Of a DNA stretch of 64,000 nt, positions 1-8,751 are shown piece by piece. The notes below the pieces were generated by a model, which was not told the DNA's origin, made no database searches, and saw nothing but the letters and a program-made list of their open reading frames with translations. The stretch comes from Bacillota bacterium (GTDB taxonomy: Bacteria > Bacillota > Clostridia > TANB77 > UBA1234). The DNA lies in the NCBI GenBank assembly GCA_016280725.1, contig JAEEHF010000047.1, positions 1 through 64,000 on the forward strand. Reading direction: 5' to 3'. The first letter of the stretch is position 1, and every line of letters starts with the position of its first letter. A program made the translations under genes and the position numbers.

Positions 1-2213
1 CCATATATACTTACTTGTCCTGATTTTGGCTTTGGTGTCGGTGTTATTCTTGGCGTTGGTGTTGGTGTTGGCGTTGATGTTATTTTTGGTGTTGGCGTTG
101 GTGTTGGTGTTGATGATGCTTTTGGTGTTGGCGTTGGTGTTGATGATGCTTTTGGTGTTGGTGTTCCTGTAGGTGTCGATGTTGGAGTTGTTATTATTGT
201 TGTTACCGGAGTGGTTAAAACTGATACTTCTTCAACAAAATAAGTAACTGATTTATACCTATTTGTTTTGTTAAAAGTAAAAGTTGTCGTTAAGCTTTTA
301 TCCCCTTCACAAGAAGGATCATACATCCTCGCGCTTCGTGTGTAATTATCTACTAGTTTGCCTAAAACAACAAATGATTTAGTCGTTGACTTAGATACAT
401 TCGCCGTAATTGTATACCTTGGTGATTCTTTAGTTGTATTATATCCCCAACTATCGTCTGGTAATTCGGGAACTATAGAATTGTCTTTATATCTATAAAA
501 TGTAGTGCCATATACACTATATGATTCTGACGTTGTTCCACTACCTGTTGTAGTAATATGTCCAAGATCGCCTTTAACGTCAGTTGAATAATTATACCTT
601 GAATCATCTGTTTCGATACTTAAAAGTGCAAAGTTTCCTTCCATCCCGTTGCTATCTGCCGAAAGAATTCCGCCTTGCGTTTTAATATCAGCATTTATTA
701 ATGCTACTCCAGAAAAAGAATTAGATAGAGCATCATTAATTTCATCTATTGTTTTGCCCTCATTAACACCATCTCTATATAGAGCCACTGCATCATCATA
801 AGCGCTTTGTGTCAAATCATTTCCGAAATGTAAAATTGTTGCAATACCTTCTATATTATTACCCGTTTTCTCATCATAATTAAACTGAATAGTACCCTCA
901 TCTGAGTGTGGTTTATCACTTTTGCCACTAAAGAATTCCACATCATCTATAGATTTACCATCCGAATCATTACCTACAGCGCTTCTATTGTCTATGTACG
1001 TCCTAGAAACTGACAGTTTTTCATATTCGCAAACTTTGCATCTTTCTATTACTCGATTAGTTCCGGTTATCTTATAATCCTGCTCATATATTAATGTATG
1101 TTTTTCATTGTTTCTAACTAAAGATATCGTTTCGCCACATGTTTTGCATACTTTCCAAACAGCATGAGTGGCATTATCAATTTTTCTTCCAACTTCTCTT
1201 GTATTTGTATGTTTACAGTCACGTGCAGCCGCATCTAAAACATTTATTTTTACCATTTCTGACATGGAACCATACCATACAAATACGACTGCGTTACCCT
1301 TCTTAATAGCTTTTACATTACATGTTGTTCCTTTGCTTCTGCCTAATGATACTGAATCGCTCGAACAGCTCCATTCCGATGACACATTTTTCCCTTTATA
1401 TAATGATGACAATACTATTGAATCACCAACATACATTGTTGATACAGCACCATTAACTGTTATTCTCTGTGATGATACTTCAACTAAGCATGTTGCAGTT
1501 TTCTTGGTACTTGTTCCTGATAATTGAGCAGTATATGTTATTTTGGCTGTTCCAGGATGACTAGCAGTCACGGTTCCTGATTTAGTTACTGTTGCGACAT
1601 ATGAATCCGATGTTGAAAATGATTCTAATACCGTAGCTCCTCCATTTCCAACATATGACCCTGTTAATTTTACAGTATCTCCAACCATTATACTTTCATT
1701 TGAAGAACTTATAGAAACACTAAAAGGTTGGCTTACTGTTACTTCACATGTATCAGTTACTCTTTTTGTCGTACCTGTGATTCTCGCGGTATATGTTATC
1801 GTTGTTGTACCAGCCTTAAGAGCTGTTACTGTTCCTGATGATGTTACAGTAGCAACACTCGTATCTGATGATGAAAAAGTTTCAATCACACTAGAGCTTC
1901 CATTCCCTGTATATGAGCCTGTTAATTTTATAGTTCCCCCAACCTTTAAACTTGCTGTTTTAGGATTTATCAATGCACTAAACGGTTTTGGTGTTGGAGT
2001 TGGAGTTGGAGTTGGGGTTGGTGTTGGTGTTGGTTTTGCTGTTGGTCTTGCTGTTGGTTTTTTTGTTGGTTTTGTTGTTGTTGTTGGTTTAGGTGGTGCC
2101 TCATCGTCAAAACGAACAAAATCCGAATCTACAACAAACCTTCCAAATGAAAAACTAGATATAATAGACATTAACGTCAAAACAATTAATCCAAATATTA
2201 TTATTTTCTTCAT
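1..2213 (-). CDS. Secreted Ig-like (BIG2) surface protein, 3' end missing
   Basis: The frame stays open from an ATG at 2213 (GGAG six bases upstream) to the window edge, so about 737 N-terminal residues are visible and the C-terminus is not. The start is a hydrophobic signal sequence (MKKIIIFGLIVLTL). A Thr/Pro linker with TPTPTP repeats follows, then two bacterial Ig-like BIG2-type domains at about residues 75-250; each carries a conserved SDTSVATVTSSGTVTALKAG-like segment. Around residues 325-400 are paired cysteines (CKTCGE, CKVCEYEK) that could bind metal. A second TPTPTPK-rich stretch lies at the window edge, possibly leading to a wall or membrane anchor. It is probably an adhesin or other envelope protein. 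No enzymatic domain was recognised, and the substrate is unknown. Confidence 0.8.
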   Translation of the reverse strand, partial: MKKIIIFGLIVLTLMSIISSFSFGRFVVDSDFVRFDDEAPPKPTTTTKPTKKPTARPTAKPTPTPTPTPTPTPTPKPFSALINPKTASLKVGGTIKLTGSYTGNGSSSVIETFSSSDTSVATVTSSGTVTALKAGTTTITYTARITGTTKRVTDTCEVTVSQPFSVSISSSNESIMVGDTVKLTGSYVGNGGATVLESFSTSDSYVATVTKSGTVTASHPGTAKITYTAQLSGTSTKKTATCLVEVSSQRITVNGAVSTMYVGDSIVLSSLYKGKNVSSEWSCSSDSVSLGRSKGTTCNVKAIKKGNAVVFVWYGSMSEMVKINVLDAAARDCKHTNTREVGRKIDNATHAVWKVCKTCGETISLVRNNEKHTLIYEQDYKITGTNRVIERCKVCEYEKLSVSRTYIDNRSAVGNDSDGKSIDDVEFFSGKSDKPHSDEGTIQFNYDEKTGNNIEGIATILHFGNDLTQSAYDDAVALYRDGVNEGKTIDEINDALSNSFSGVALINADIKTQGGILSADSNGMEGNFALLSIETDDSRYNYSTDVKGDLGHITTTGSGTTSESYSVYGTTFYRYKDNSIVPELPDDSWGYNTTKESPRYTITANVSKSTTKSFVVLGKLVDNYTRSARMYDPSCEGDKSLTTTFTFNKTNRYKSVTYFVEEVSVLTTPVTTIITTPTSTPTGTPTPKASSTPTPTPKASSTPTPTPTPKITSTPTPTPTPRITPTPKPKSGQVSIY

Positions 2214-2276
2214 TTTTTTCTCCAATCTTTTGTTTCTCTTCTAACGTTTTAACTTATGAATAATAAATTGAAAGTA

Positions 2277-3320
2277 CTAGTGTGTTCCTCCAATGTCTGA
2301 ATCATTTTGTGCTCTATAATCTGTTTCGTAAATTGCAATTGTTCCAGCTGACACTTTAACAGGCTTCCCATTTGGCAAAGTTATATCTTTTTCTGTCAAG
2401 CCATCATAAAGCAAATAATCATTTCCGCTTTCATTTTTACCTACAAATTTCATAGATACCAAGATGTACCCATTTCTCTTTATGTTTGTAGCAACACTAG
2501 GATCAGCTCCTGAATCAACGGCAATTGTTGACGCAGGTAAAGTATATCCTGAGTACCATCTTCCAACTGAGCCAATAACTCTATCTACGCTTCCTGCATC
2601 TTTTCCTATAGCTTCCACTGCTGTGCCATATCTTAATTTTTGAATATATTCCGCAAAATTGTTAAATGTAAGTCTTAGTGAGTGAGGAAGTAACATATTC
2701 TTTAAATTACCAACCCCAACTGGGATTTGATAGTTATATACTCCCTTTCCTTCTGCTTGATAGATTCTAATAGAATCCGTCATTTCTGTAGGAACTACCT
2801 TTAAATAGGCATCCACCAATCTCACATTTATTGGTCTATTATTAGTATTATCAATTTTTGCCCTTTGAGCTGCCGTTCCAAAATATAAATCTACTTCTGT
2901 AGGATTACCATCATCTGATTTTCCTACAAAATAGAATTTATCCACTTCAATTCCGACTTGTGTTGTTTTTCTTCCTTTAGTTTTAAAATTAAACGCAAAA
3001 GTATAACCTAGCTTTGGCGCATATTTATAAGCCATATTCATATTTTGTCCAGCTTGGCCAAAAGGTAATTCATTCTCAGCAACAAATCCATTTTTAATTT
3101 TATTTATCCAATCAGGATCTAAAGAGTTATTAACTTGTAAATCATATATTTTTCCATATGTATCAACAGATACCTCTTGAATAGCAACGTATGAACTTTC
3201 GTCAGGTGGAAGAGCGTATCCTTTAGCTCCCAAAGCAATAAATGACAAAAACATTAAAGCTAATGTTTTCTGCATTGAATGTCTTCTTAATTCGTACCCG
3301 TTTGAATAATTCTTTTTCAT
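2277..3320 (-). CDS. Hypothetical exported protein
   Basis: This 347-residue protein has a signal sequence whose hydrophobic part begins at about residue 16 (MQKTLALMFLSFIALGAKGYA), with probable cleavage after the Ala-rich end. The upstream ATG is preferred because GAGGAG lies just before it; the internal Met has no clear ribosome site. The mature part has no transmembrane segment and no domain that I recognise. It is rich in short beta-type stretches, as in pilin-like or surface proteins. It sits downstream of the activase terminator and upstream of the BIG2 protein on the same strand. A possible -10 (TATAAT) lies at 3388-3393. Function unknown; an envelope role is an inference. Confidence 0.65.
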   Translation of the reverse strand: MKKNYSNGYELRRHSMQKTLALMFLSFIALGAKGYALPPDESSYVAIQEVSVDTYGKIYDLQVNNSLDPDWINKIKNGFVAENELPFGQAGQNMNMAYKYAPKLGYTFAFNFKTKGRKTTQVGIEVDKFYFVGKSDDGNPTEVDLYFGTAAQRAKIDNTNNRPINVRLVDAYLKVVPTEMTDSIRIYQAEGKGVYNYQIPVGVGNLKNMLLPHSLRLTFNNFAEYIQKLRYGTAVEAIGKDAGSVDRVIGSVGRWYSGYTLPASTIAVDSGADPSVATNIKRNGYILVSMKFVGKNESGNDYLLYDGLTEKDITLPNGKPVKVSAGTIAIYETDYRAQNDSDIGGTH

Positions 3321-3452
3321 TTATCTAGACTCCTCACATAAAAAATATAAAATAGCTTCCTTCGAGAAAATATTTTTACTCTCAAATATTATACATTACT
3401 TCTATAATAAATACGCAATTGTAACAAAACTGTAAGATTAAAAATTATTATC

Positions 3453-3481
3453 AAAAAAGTGACGCTCATTAAGAACGTCAC
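3453..3481 (-). terminator. Rho-independent terminator after the activase gene
   Basis: A GTGACG/CGTCAC stem (3459-3464 and 3476-3481) is followed on the minus strand by a run of six T. It ends transcription of the gene starting at 7752. Confidence 0.8.
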
Positions 3482-3495
3482 ATCGTTTAAAACTT

Positions 3496-6400
3496 TTATT
3501 GATTTTTTAGGTTATCTTTTGCCTGAGCCATCATGAGTTTAATTCTGTTAAATTGGTTTGTCTCTGATGCGCCAGGGTCGTAGTCTATTGGGCTAATATT
3601 TGCTTCAGGATACTTGGTTCTAATCGTTTTAATTACACCCTTACCTACTACGTGGTTTGGAAGGCACGCAAATGGTTGAACACAAACAATGTTTGGAATC
3701 CCATGTTCTATGTATTCACACATTTCAGCAGTTAAGAACCATCCTTCACCAGTTTGGTTTCCGATAGACAAGATGTCTTTAACCTTAGTTTCAAGTTCCC
3801 AAATATCTGGTGTAGGCATATAGCCTTTTTTAGACTCAGCTAAAGCTTTATTAACTGGTCTTTCCAAAATACCAATTAGCTTAATTGCAATTTTGAAAAT
3901 AGTAGATAATTTCTTGTCCCTATTCAATAGCATATTGTTAGTAATCTTGTGCGTGCAAATAAATTTAATAAATCCCATAAAGTCTGGGTTAATTACCTCT
4001 GCACCCTCTTCTTCTAGTTTTTCAACAATATGATTATTGCCATAAGGATGATATTTTATTAAAACTTCACCAACAATTCCAACACGAGGTTTTTTCTGAG
4101 TCATATCAACCTTAATTGTTTCAAAATCTTGAACCATTTCGAAAATTGCCTTTTTAAACTCTTTATAAGTTCCGTTAGCAACTACTTCTTTTCCTTTTTG
4201 CATCCACTTGTCGTACTTTTTCTTTGTATCACCTTTGTGAATTTCATAGGCTCTATTTCTAAATGTTATTTTTTGAATTAGGTCACCAAAGATAACGCCT
4301 TTAAGCAAAGTTTCAACAAGCTTAATATCAATCTTAAATCCATCTGTTTTTTCAAGTCCTACTACGTTAAATGAAATAATAGGGATGTTAGGATATCCTG
4401 CATCACGAAGTGCTTTACGAATAAAGCCGATGTAGTTTGTTGCTCTACAACCACCACCCGTTTGAGACATTATAAGTGCAGTCTTATTTAAATCATATTC
4501 TCCACTTTCTAACGCTTCAATCATTTGACCAGTAGTTAAAATTGATGGATAACATGCATCATTATTTACGTATTTAAGTCCTGTTTCAACTGTATGCTCA
4601 GTGCAGTCTTTAAGCACTTTTAGGTTATATCCACATGCTCTCATTCCGGCTTCTAAAAGTTCGAAGTGAATTGGAATCATTTGTGGGCAAAGGATTGTAT
4701 ACCCTTCTTCTTTCATTTGCTTTGTATACTTAACTTTTTTGATTTCGTAATTACCTTCTGCTTCTTGCTTTTTAATTGCCATTCTCTTATTCATAGAAGC
4801 AAGTAGTGAACGAATTCTTATTCTAATTGCACCTAGGTTATTCACTTCATCAATTTTAATTAGTGTATACATGTTGTTATAGCTCTTTAGGATTTCTTCA
4901 ACTTGGTCAGTTGTTACTGCATCTACACCACAGCCAAATGAGTTAAGCTGAATCATTTCTAGGTTATCGTGCTTACCTACAAAATCTGCAGCAGCATATA
5001 ATCTTGAATGGAATACCCACTGATTTACAACACGAATTGGATTTTTAAGTTCTCCCATATCTGCAACAGAATCCTCAGATAGAACGCATAGTCCAAGCGA
5101 AGTAATTAAAGTATCTATTCCGTGATTAATTTCTGGGTCAACATGGTATGGTCTTCCAGCAAGAACAATTCCTTTTAGATTATTATCTTCGATGTATTTT
5201 AGATATTCTCTGCCTTTTTCTCTAATATCTTGTTTATACTTTTGATACTCTTCTTCGGCAGAATTAACTGCATCTTCTACTTCTTTTTTACTAAAGTTAT
5301 ATTCTTTAAAGCACTCGTTTTCTAAAACAACTTTAACTAAGTTTTTCAAATCGTCTAAAGGTAAGAATGGATTAATATATTTTACCTTTTTCAAGTTCTC
5401 AACATTGTTTCTAAGAACTTCAGAATAAGAAATAACTATTGGGCAGTTATAGTGGTTTTCTGCATTTTCATTTTCTTTTCTAGAATATTGAATACAAGGA
5501 TAGAAGATTGTTTCTATACCGTCTGCAATTAATGCTTCAATATGTCCATGTGCAAGTTTAGCAGGATAGCATACGCTTTCAGAAGGCATACTTTCCATTC
5601 CTTTTTCATAAGTTTTACGAGTAGATTTTTCAGAAATAATTACTCTAAACCCGAGCTTTGTAAGGAAAGTAAACCAGAAAGGATAGTCCTCGTACATATT
5701 TAAAACTCTAGGTATACCAATTACTCCACGTGGTGCTTTATCTTCATCTAAAGGTTTATAGTAGTTAAATAATCTTTCATGTTTATACTTATACATGTTA
5801 GGTAACTCACTATTTTTAGTAGCTTCTCCGCTACCTTTTTCACATCTGTTACCCGAGATAAATCTTTTTCCGTTTTCAAAAATATTAATTGTAAGTAGAC
5901 AATTATTTTCACATCTTCCACATCTAGCGTGTGAAGTTTTGATTGTAAGATTATCTATTTCATCTGAACTTGCAATTGTAGAATGGTATTCCATGTCTAG
6001 ATTTGTTTCAAATTGTTCTTTAGATAGAAGCGCCATTCCATATGCACCCATAAGACCTGCTATATCTGGGCGAATAACATTCTTACCAACTATTTTTTCA
6101 AAAGCTCTTAGTACTGCATCGTTATAGAAAGTTCCGCCTTGTACAACTATATGGTCACCTAACACTTCGGTATTTCTAACTTTCATTACTTTTTGAATAG
6201 CATTTTTAATTACAGAATATGAAAGTCCTGCTGAAATATCTCCAACAGTAAAGCCTTCTTTTTGTGCCTGCTTAATTTTAGAGTTCATAAATACAGTACA
6301 CCTTGAGCCAAGGTCTACTGGTCTTTTTGACTCTAAAGCTTCTTTTACAAAATCTTGAATTGAAATATTTAAAGATTTAGCGTACGTTTCAATAAACGAA

Positions 6401-7752
6401 CCACAACCAGATGAGCATGCTTCATTAAGCATGATATTATCTATGCTTCCATCTTTAATCTTTATATATTTCATGTCTTGTCCGCCGATATCTACTATGG
6501 CAGTAACATTAGGTTCAAAGAATTTTGCTGCAGTATAGTGTGCTATTGTTTCAATTTCATTTAAATCAACATTAAGTGCTGTTTGAATTAGTTTTTCTCC
6601 ATATCCAGTAACACCTGAATATCTTAATTTGGCAGTATTAGGTAAAACCTTGTATAAATCTTTAAGCATATTCATTACGCTACGAAGTGGGTTTCCTTCA
6701 TTACTTGCATACTTTGAATATAGTAGTTTTGAATCTTTATCTATTAAAACTATTTTTGTTGTAGTAGAACCTGCATCGATTCCTAAGTAACAATCCCCAA
6801 CGTAGCCTTCTAAGTTTGCTTTTTCAACTTTATCTTTGTCATGTCTATCTTTAAATTCCTTGTACTCTTTTTCATCTTTAAATAAGACTTCGATAGATTC
6901 TGACATATCTTCTTTGTAGTTTTTTAAGTCATTTATTCTCTTTGCTAATTCTTTTGTTGAAATTGGCTTACTATCTATTGAATCTAAGGCTGCACCTTTT
7001 GCAACTAAAAGGTGTGCATCTTCTGGGACAATAACTTCTTCTGGTGTAAGTTTTAATGTTTCTATAAATCTTTTTCTAAGTTCTGGCAAGTAGTTTAAAG
7101 GACCACCTAGAAATGCTACATTTCCACGAATTGGTCTACCACACGCCAAACCTGAAATTGTTTGGTTAACAACTGCTTGAAATATAGAAACAGAAATATC
7201 TTCTTTTGCTGCACCTTCGTTTAGAAGTGGCTGAATATCTGTCTTTGCAAAAACACCACAACGAGAAGCTATTGGATAAATAGTATTATAGCTTTTTGCA
7301 TACTCATTAAGTCCCATAGTATCTGTAGATAAAAGTGATGCCATTTGATCTAGAAATGCACCTGTACCACCAGCACATGTACCATTCATACGTTGCTCAA
7401 TAGATTTTCCAAAATAGATTATCTTAGCATCTTCTCCACCAAGCTCAATTACAACATCAGTCTTAGGAATATACTTTTCTACTGCTCTTTTACAGCTAAC
7501 AACTTCTTGAATAAATGGAACTTTTAAAATCTCCGCTACCTTTAATGCTCCACTTCCTGTAAGTGCTATTGTCATCATTCTGTTTGGGAACTTTTCAATT
7601 AGTTCATTTAAAACTAATACCATTGTTCCTCTAGCATCAGAAAAGTGTCTTCTATATAGTGAATGTAATATATTAAATTCTTCATCAAACACGACGGTTT
7701 TTATTGTCGTTGAGCCAATATCTAAACCGACATGAAGTAAGTTTTTACTCAA
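3496..7752 (-). CDS. 2-hydroxyacyl-CoA dehydratase-type activase, giant multidomain form
   Basis: This 1418-residue protein has two tandem BadF/BadG/BcrA/BcrD ATPase domains. The first (about residues 4-260) has GLDIGSTTIKTVV, GGEDAKIIYF and the Cys-bearing NGTCAGGTGAFLDQMA. The second (about 320-575) has GIDAGSTTTKIVLID, DIGGQDMKYI and NEACSSGCGSF. A Cys cluster near residue 610 (CGRCENNC) leads into a DUF2229-type region and a C-terminal part resembling the dehydratase HgdB subunit. In the family, an ATP-driven [4Fe-4S] activator injects one electron into a 2-hydroxyacyl-CoA dehydratase. The role of these giant fused forms is not established. The start codon is TTG, eight bases after GGAG, under a good promoter at 7799-7828. 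It appears monocistronic. Confidence 0.88.
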   Translation of the reverse strand: MSKNLLHVGLDIGSTTIKTVVFDEEFNILHSLYRRHFSDARGTMVLVLNELIEKFPNRMMTIALTGSGALKVAEILKVPFIQEVVSCKRAVEKYIPKTDVVIELGGEDAKIIYFGKSIEQRMNGTCAGGTGAFLDQMASLLSTDTMGLNEYAKSYNTIYPIASRCGVFAKTDIQPLLNEGAAKEDISVSIFQAVVNQTISGLACGRPIRGNVAFLGGPLNYLPELRKRFIETLKLTPEEVIVPEDAHLLVAKGAALDSIDSKPISTKELAKRINDLKNYKEDMSESIEVLFKDEKEYKEFKDRHDKDKVEKANLEGYVGDCYLGIDAGSTTTKIVLIDKDSKLLYSKYASNEGNPLRSVMNMLKDLYKVLPNTAKLRYSGVTGYGEKLIQTALNVDLNEIETIAHYTAAKFFEPNVTAIVDIGGQDMKYIKIKDGSIDNIMLNEACSSGCGSFIETYAKSLNISIQDFVKEALESKRPVDLGSRCTVFMNSKIKQAQKEGFTVGDISAGLSYSVIKNAIQKVMKVRNTEVLGDHIVVQGGTFYNDAVLRAFEKIVGKNVIRPDIAGLMGAYGMALLSKEQFETNLDMEYHSTIASSDEIDNLTIKTSHARCGRCENNCLLTINIFENGKRFISGNRCEKGSGEATKNSELPNMYKYKHERLFNYYKPLDEDKAPRGVIGIPRVLNMYEDYPFWFTFLTKLGFRVIISEKSTRKTYEKGMESMPSESVCYPAKLAHGHIEALIADGIETIFYPCIQYSRKENENAENHYNCPIVISYSEVLRNNVENLKKVKYINPFLPLDDLKNLVKVVLENECFKEYNFSKKEVEDAVNSAEEEYQKYKQDIREKGREYLKYIEDNNLKGIVLAGRPYHVDPEINHGIDTLITSLGLCVLSEDSVADMGELKNPIRVVNQWVFHSRLYAAADFVGKHDNLEMIQLNSFGCGVDAVTTDQVEEILKSYNNMYTLIKIDEVNNLGAIRIRIRSLLASMNKRMAIKKQEAEGNYEIKKVKYTKQMKEEGYTILCPQMIPIHFELLEAGMRACGYNLKVLKDCTEHTVETGLKYVNNDACYPSILTTGQMIEALESGEYDLNKTALIMSQTGGGCRATNYIGFIRKALRDAGYPNIPIISFNVVGLEKTDGFKIDIKLVETLLKGVIFGDLIQKITFRNRAYEIHKGDTKKKYDKWMQKGKEVVANGTYKEFKKAIFEMVQDFETIKVDMTQKKPRVGIVGEVLIKYHPYGNNHIVEKLEEEGAEVINPDFMGFIKFICTHKITNNMLLNRDKKLSTIFKIAIKLIGILERPVNKALAESKKGYMPTPDIWELETKVKDILSIGNQTGEGWFLTAEMCEYIEHGIPNIVCVQPFACLPNHVVGKGVIKTIRTKYPEANISPIDYDPGASETNQFNRIKLMMAQAKDNLKNQ

Positions 7753-7798
7753 ATTGCTCTCTCCTTCTTTGCTTATTTTTAAGCTTTATCGATTGAAT

Positions 7799-7828
7799 AT
7801 TATAATACAAATAGGGCTAATAAGTCAA
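7799..7828 (-). promoter_or_regulatory. Sigma-A-type promoter for the activase gene
   Basis: Minus strand: TTGACT (7828-7823), an 18-base spacer, then TATAAT (7804-7799). It lies about 47 bases before the TTG start at 7752. Confidence 0.75.
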
Positions 7829-7857
7829 TCTGTGGTGAACATAAGTTTGCATTATTT

Positions 7858-8070
7858 GGCACGAGCATGATATGTATAAATCTTGTCGTTCAAATGCTCC
7901 AATTTCATAGAATGCCTAATAAAGTAGTCGCACAAGCAATTGGATTTTTTTCAGGAACCCGCTTAACGCGCCTAAAAAAAATCCTAATTGCCTTGTAGCT
8001 TGAAAACTTTATAAGGCATTCTAACTCATTTTCACGCGAACTTAAGATTTATACACATCATGTTCGTGCC
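7858..8070. other. 213-nt imperfect palindrome, candidate structured RNA (6S-like) or MITE
   Basis: The outer arms 7858-7884 and 8044-8070 are complementary over 27 bases with two mismatches. After an internal bubble of roughly 20 bases per side, 7908-7925 pairs with 8006-8023. A third stem is formed by 7932-7955 and 7971-7996, around a small loop at 7956-7970. There is no reading frame. A long rod with a central bubble is the general architecture of 6S RNA. Terminal inverted repeats of 27 bases would also fit a miniature transposable element. No convincing promoter settles the strand. It fills most of the 360-base gap between the activase and the next gene. Confidence 0.7.
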
Positions 8071-8080
8071 ATGCGAATAT

Positions 8081-8106
8081 AAAAAACAGCGCCAAATAAT
8101 GGCGCT
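8081..8106 (-). terminator. Rho-independent terminator after the 78-residue gene
   Basis: An AGCGCCA/TGGCGCT stem (8088-8094 and 8100-8106) is followed on the minus strand by TTTTTT. It closes the 10393-8113 gene group. Confidence 0.8.
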
Positions 8107-8112
8107 GCTATT

Positions 8113-8349
8113 TTACTTATATGTGCACATATACATTACTAAGTAAAGTCCTTCTTTTGAAATATTGCCATCTTCAACCACTTTCATCGATTCAAATGGC
8201 TTAACAGTTTTAAAGTCTCCATAGTAAAGAAGCCTATTAACAAAGTCCTCTGGAATTTTAGCCTTATCCTCGTCGTTTAAAAGTTCATACACTCTGTATG
8301 CCTCTGCCATTGCGATAGTGTCTTTGATTTCTAAAACATCTTTTCCCAT
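8113..8349 (-). CDS. Small hypothetical protein (78 residues)
   Basis: This is a small acidic, probably cytosolic and mostly helical protein (NDEDKAKIPEDFVNRLLYYG). It has no signal sequence, membrane segment or recognised family. GGGAGG lies about six bases before its ATG, and a strong terminator follows. It is the last gene of a three-gene group with the two unknown genes upstream, so it may be co-expressed with them. Function unknown. Confidence 0.6.
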   Translation of the reverse strand: MGKDVLEIKDTIAMAEAYRVYELLNDEDKAKIPEDFVNRLLYYGDFKTVKPFESMKVVEDGNISKEGLYLVMYMCTYK

Positions 8350-8370
8350 TTAAAAACCTCCCATCACATT

Positions 8371-8751
8371 TTAAGCATCATCATGATCCTGAATTGTTCT
8401 AAGTGTTTCCACTTGACTAGGTATTTCTTGCAATCTTTTAAGTGAAATTCCTCTTTGCATTTCATCTGTAGCATTATATATATGAGCTATATATCCTCTT
8501 GCTTCTTTAAGTTTATCTATTTCTACTAATTTTGTTGTTGCTTCAGTAAGTTGACTAAGTGTTATTTCTCTCCTAGAAAGTTCTCTTTTCATGATTCTTC
8601 TTGGCAAACCACGAATATTCTTTTCTTCCGTACTTTGTTCTCTACCCGTTTCAGCACTTTTTATTGCTTCAGCAATTAATCTTACCCTATTAGGGCAATC
8701 AATTCCTTCAGTTCCGCTTTGTAGCATGATAAACTCTAATAGCTTCCTCAT
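8371..8751 (-). CDS. Hypothetical helical protein (126 residues), overlaps the upstream gene
   Basis: Unrecognised, charged, helix-rich protein (RREITLSQLTEATTKLVEIDK). Its first 44 bases overlap the end of the 561-residue gene in another frame. The ATG at 8751 has no obvious ribosome site, and neither does an internal Met codon at 8727. It may therefore depend on translational coupling or on ribosomal frameshifting from the upstream frame. No slippery heptamer is evident in the overlap. It lies 21 bases from the next gene, so it is probably in the same transcript. Function unknown. Confidence 0.5.
   Translation of the reverse strand: MRKLLEFIMLQSGTEGIDCPNRVRLIAEAIKSAETGREQSTEEKNIRGLPRRIMKRELSRREITLSQLTEATTKLVEIDKLKEARGYIAHIYNATDEMQRGISLKRLQEIPSQVETLRTIQDHDDA

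Noticed and set aside
3459-3481. Operator-type inverted repeat upstream of the exported protein gene
   Set aside because: The GTGACG/CGTCAC repeat is followed by T6 on the minus strand and lies 15 bases after the activase gene, so a terminator explains it fully.
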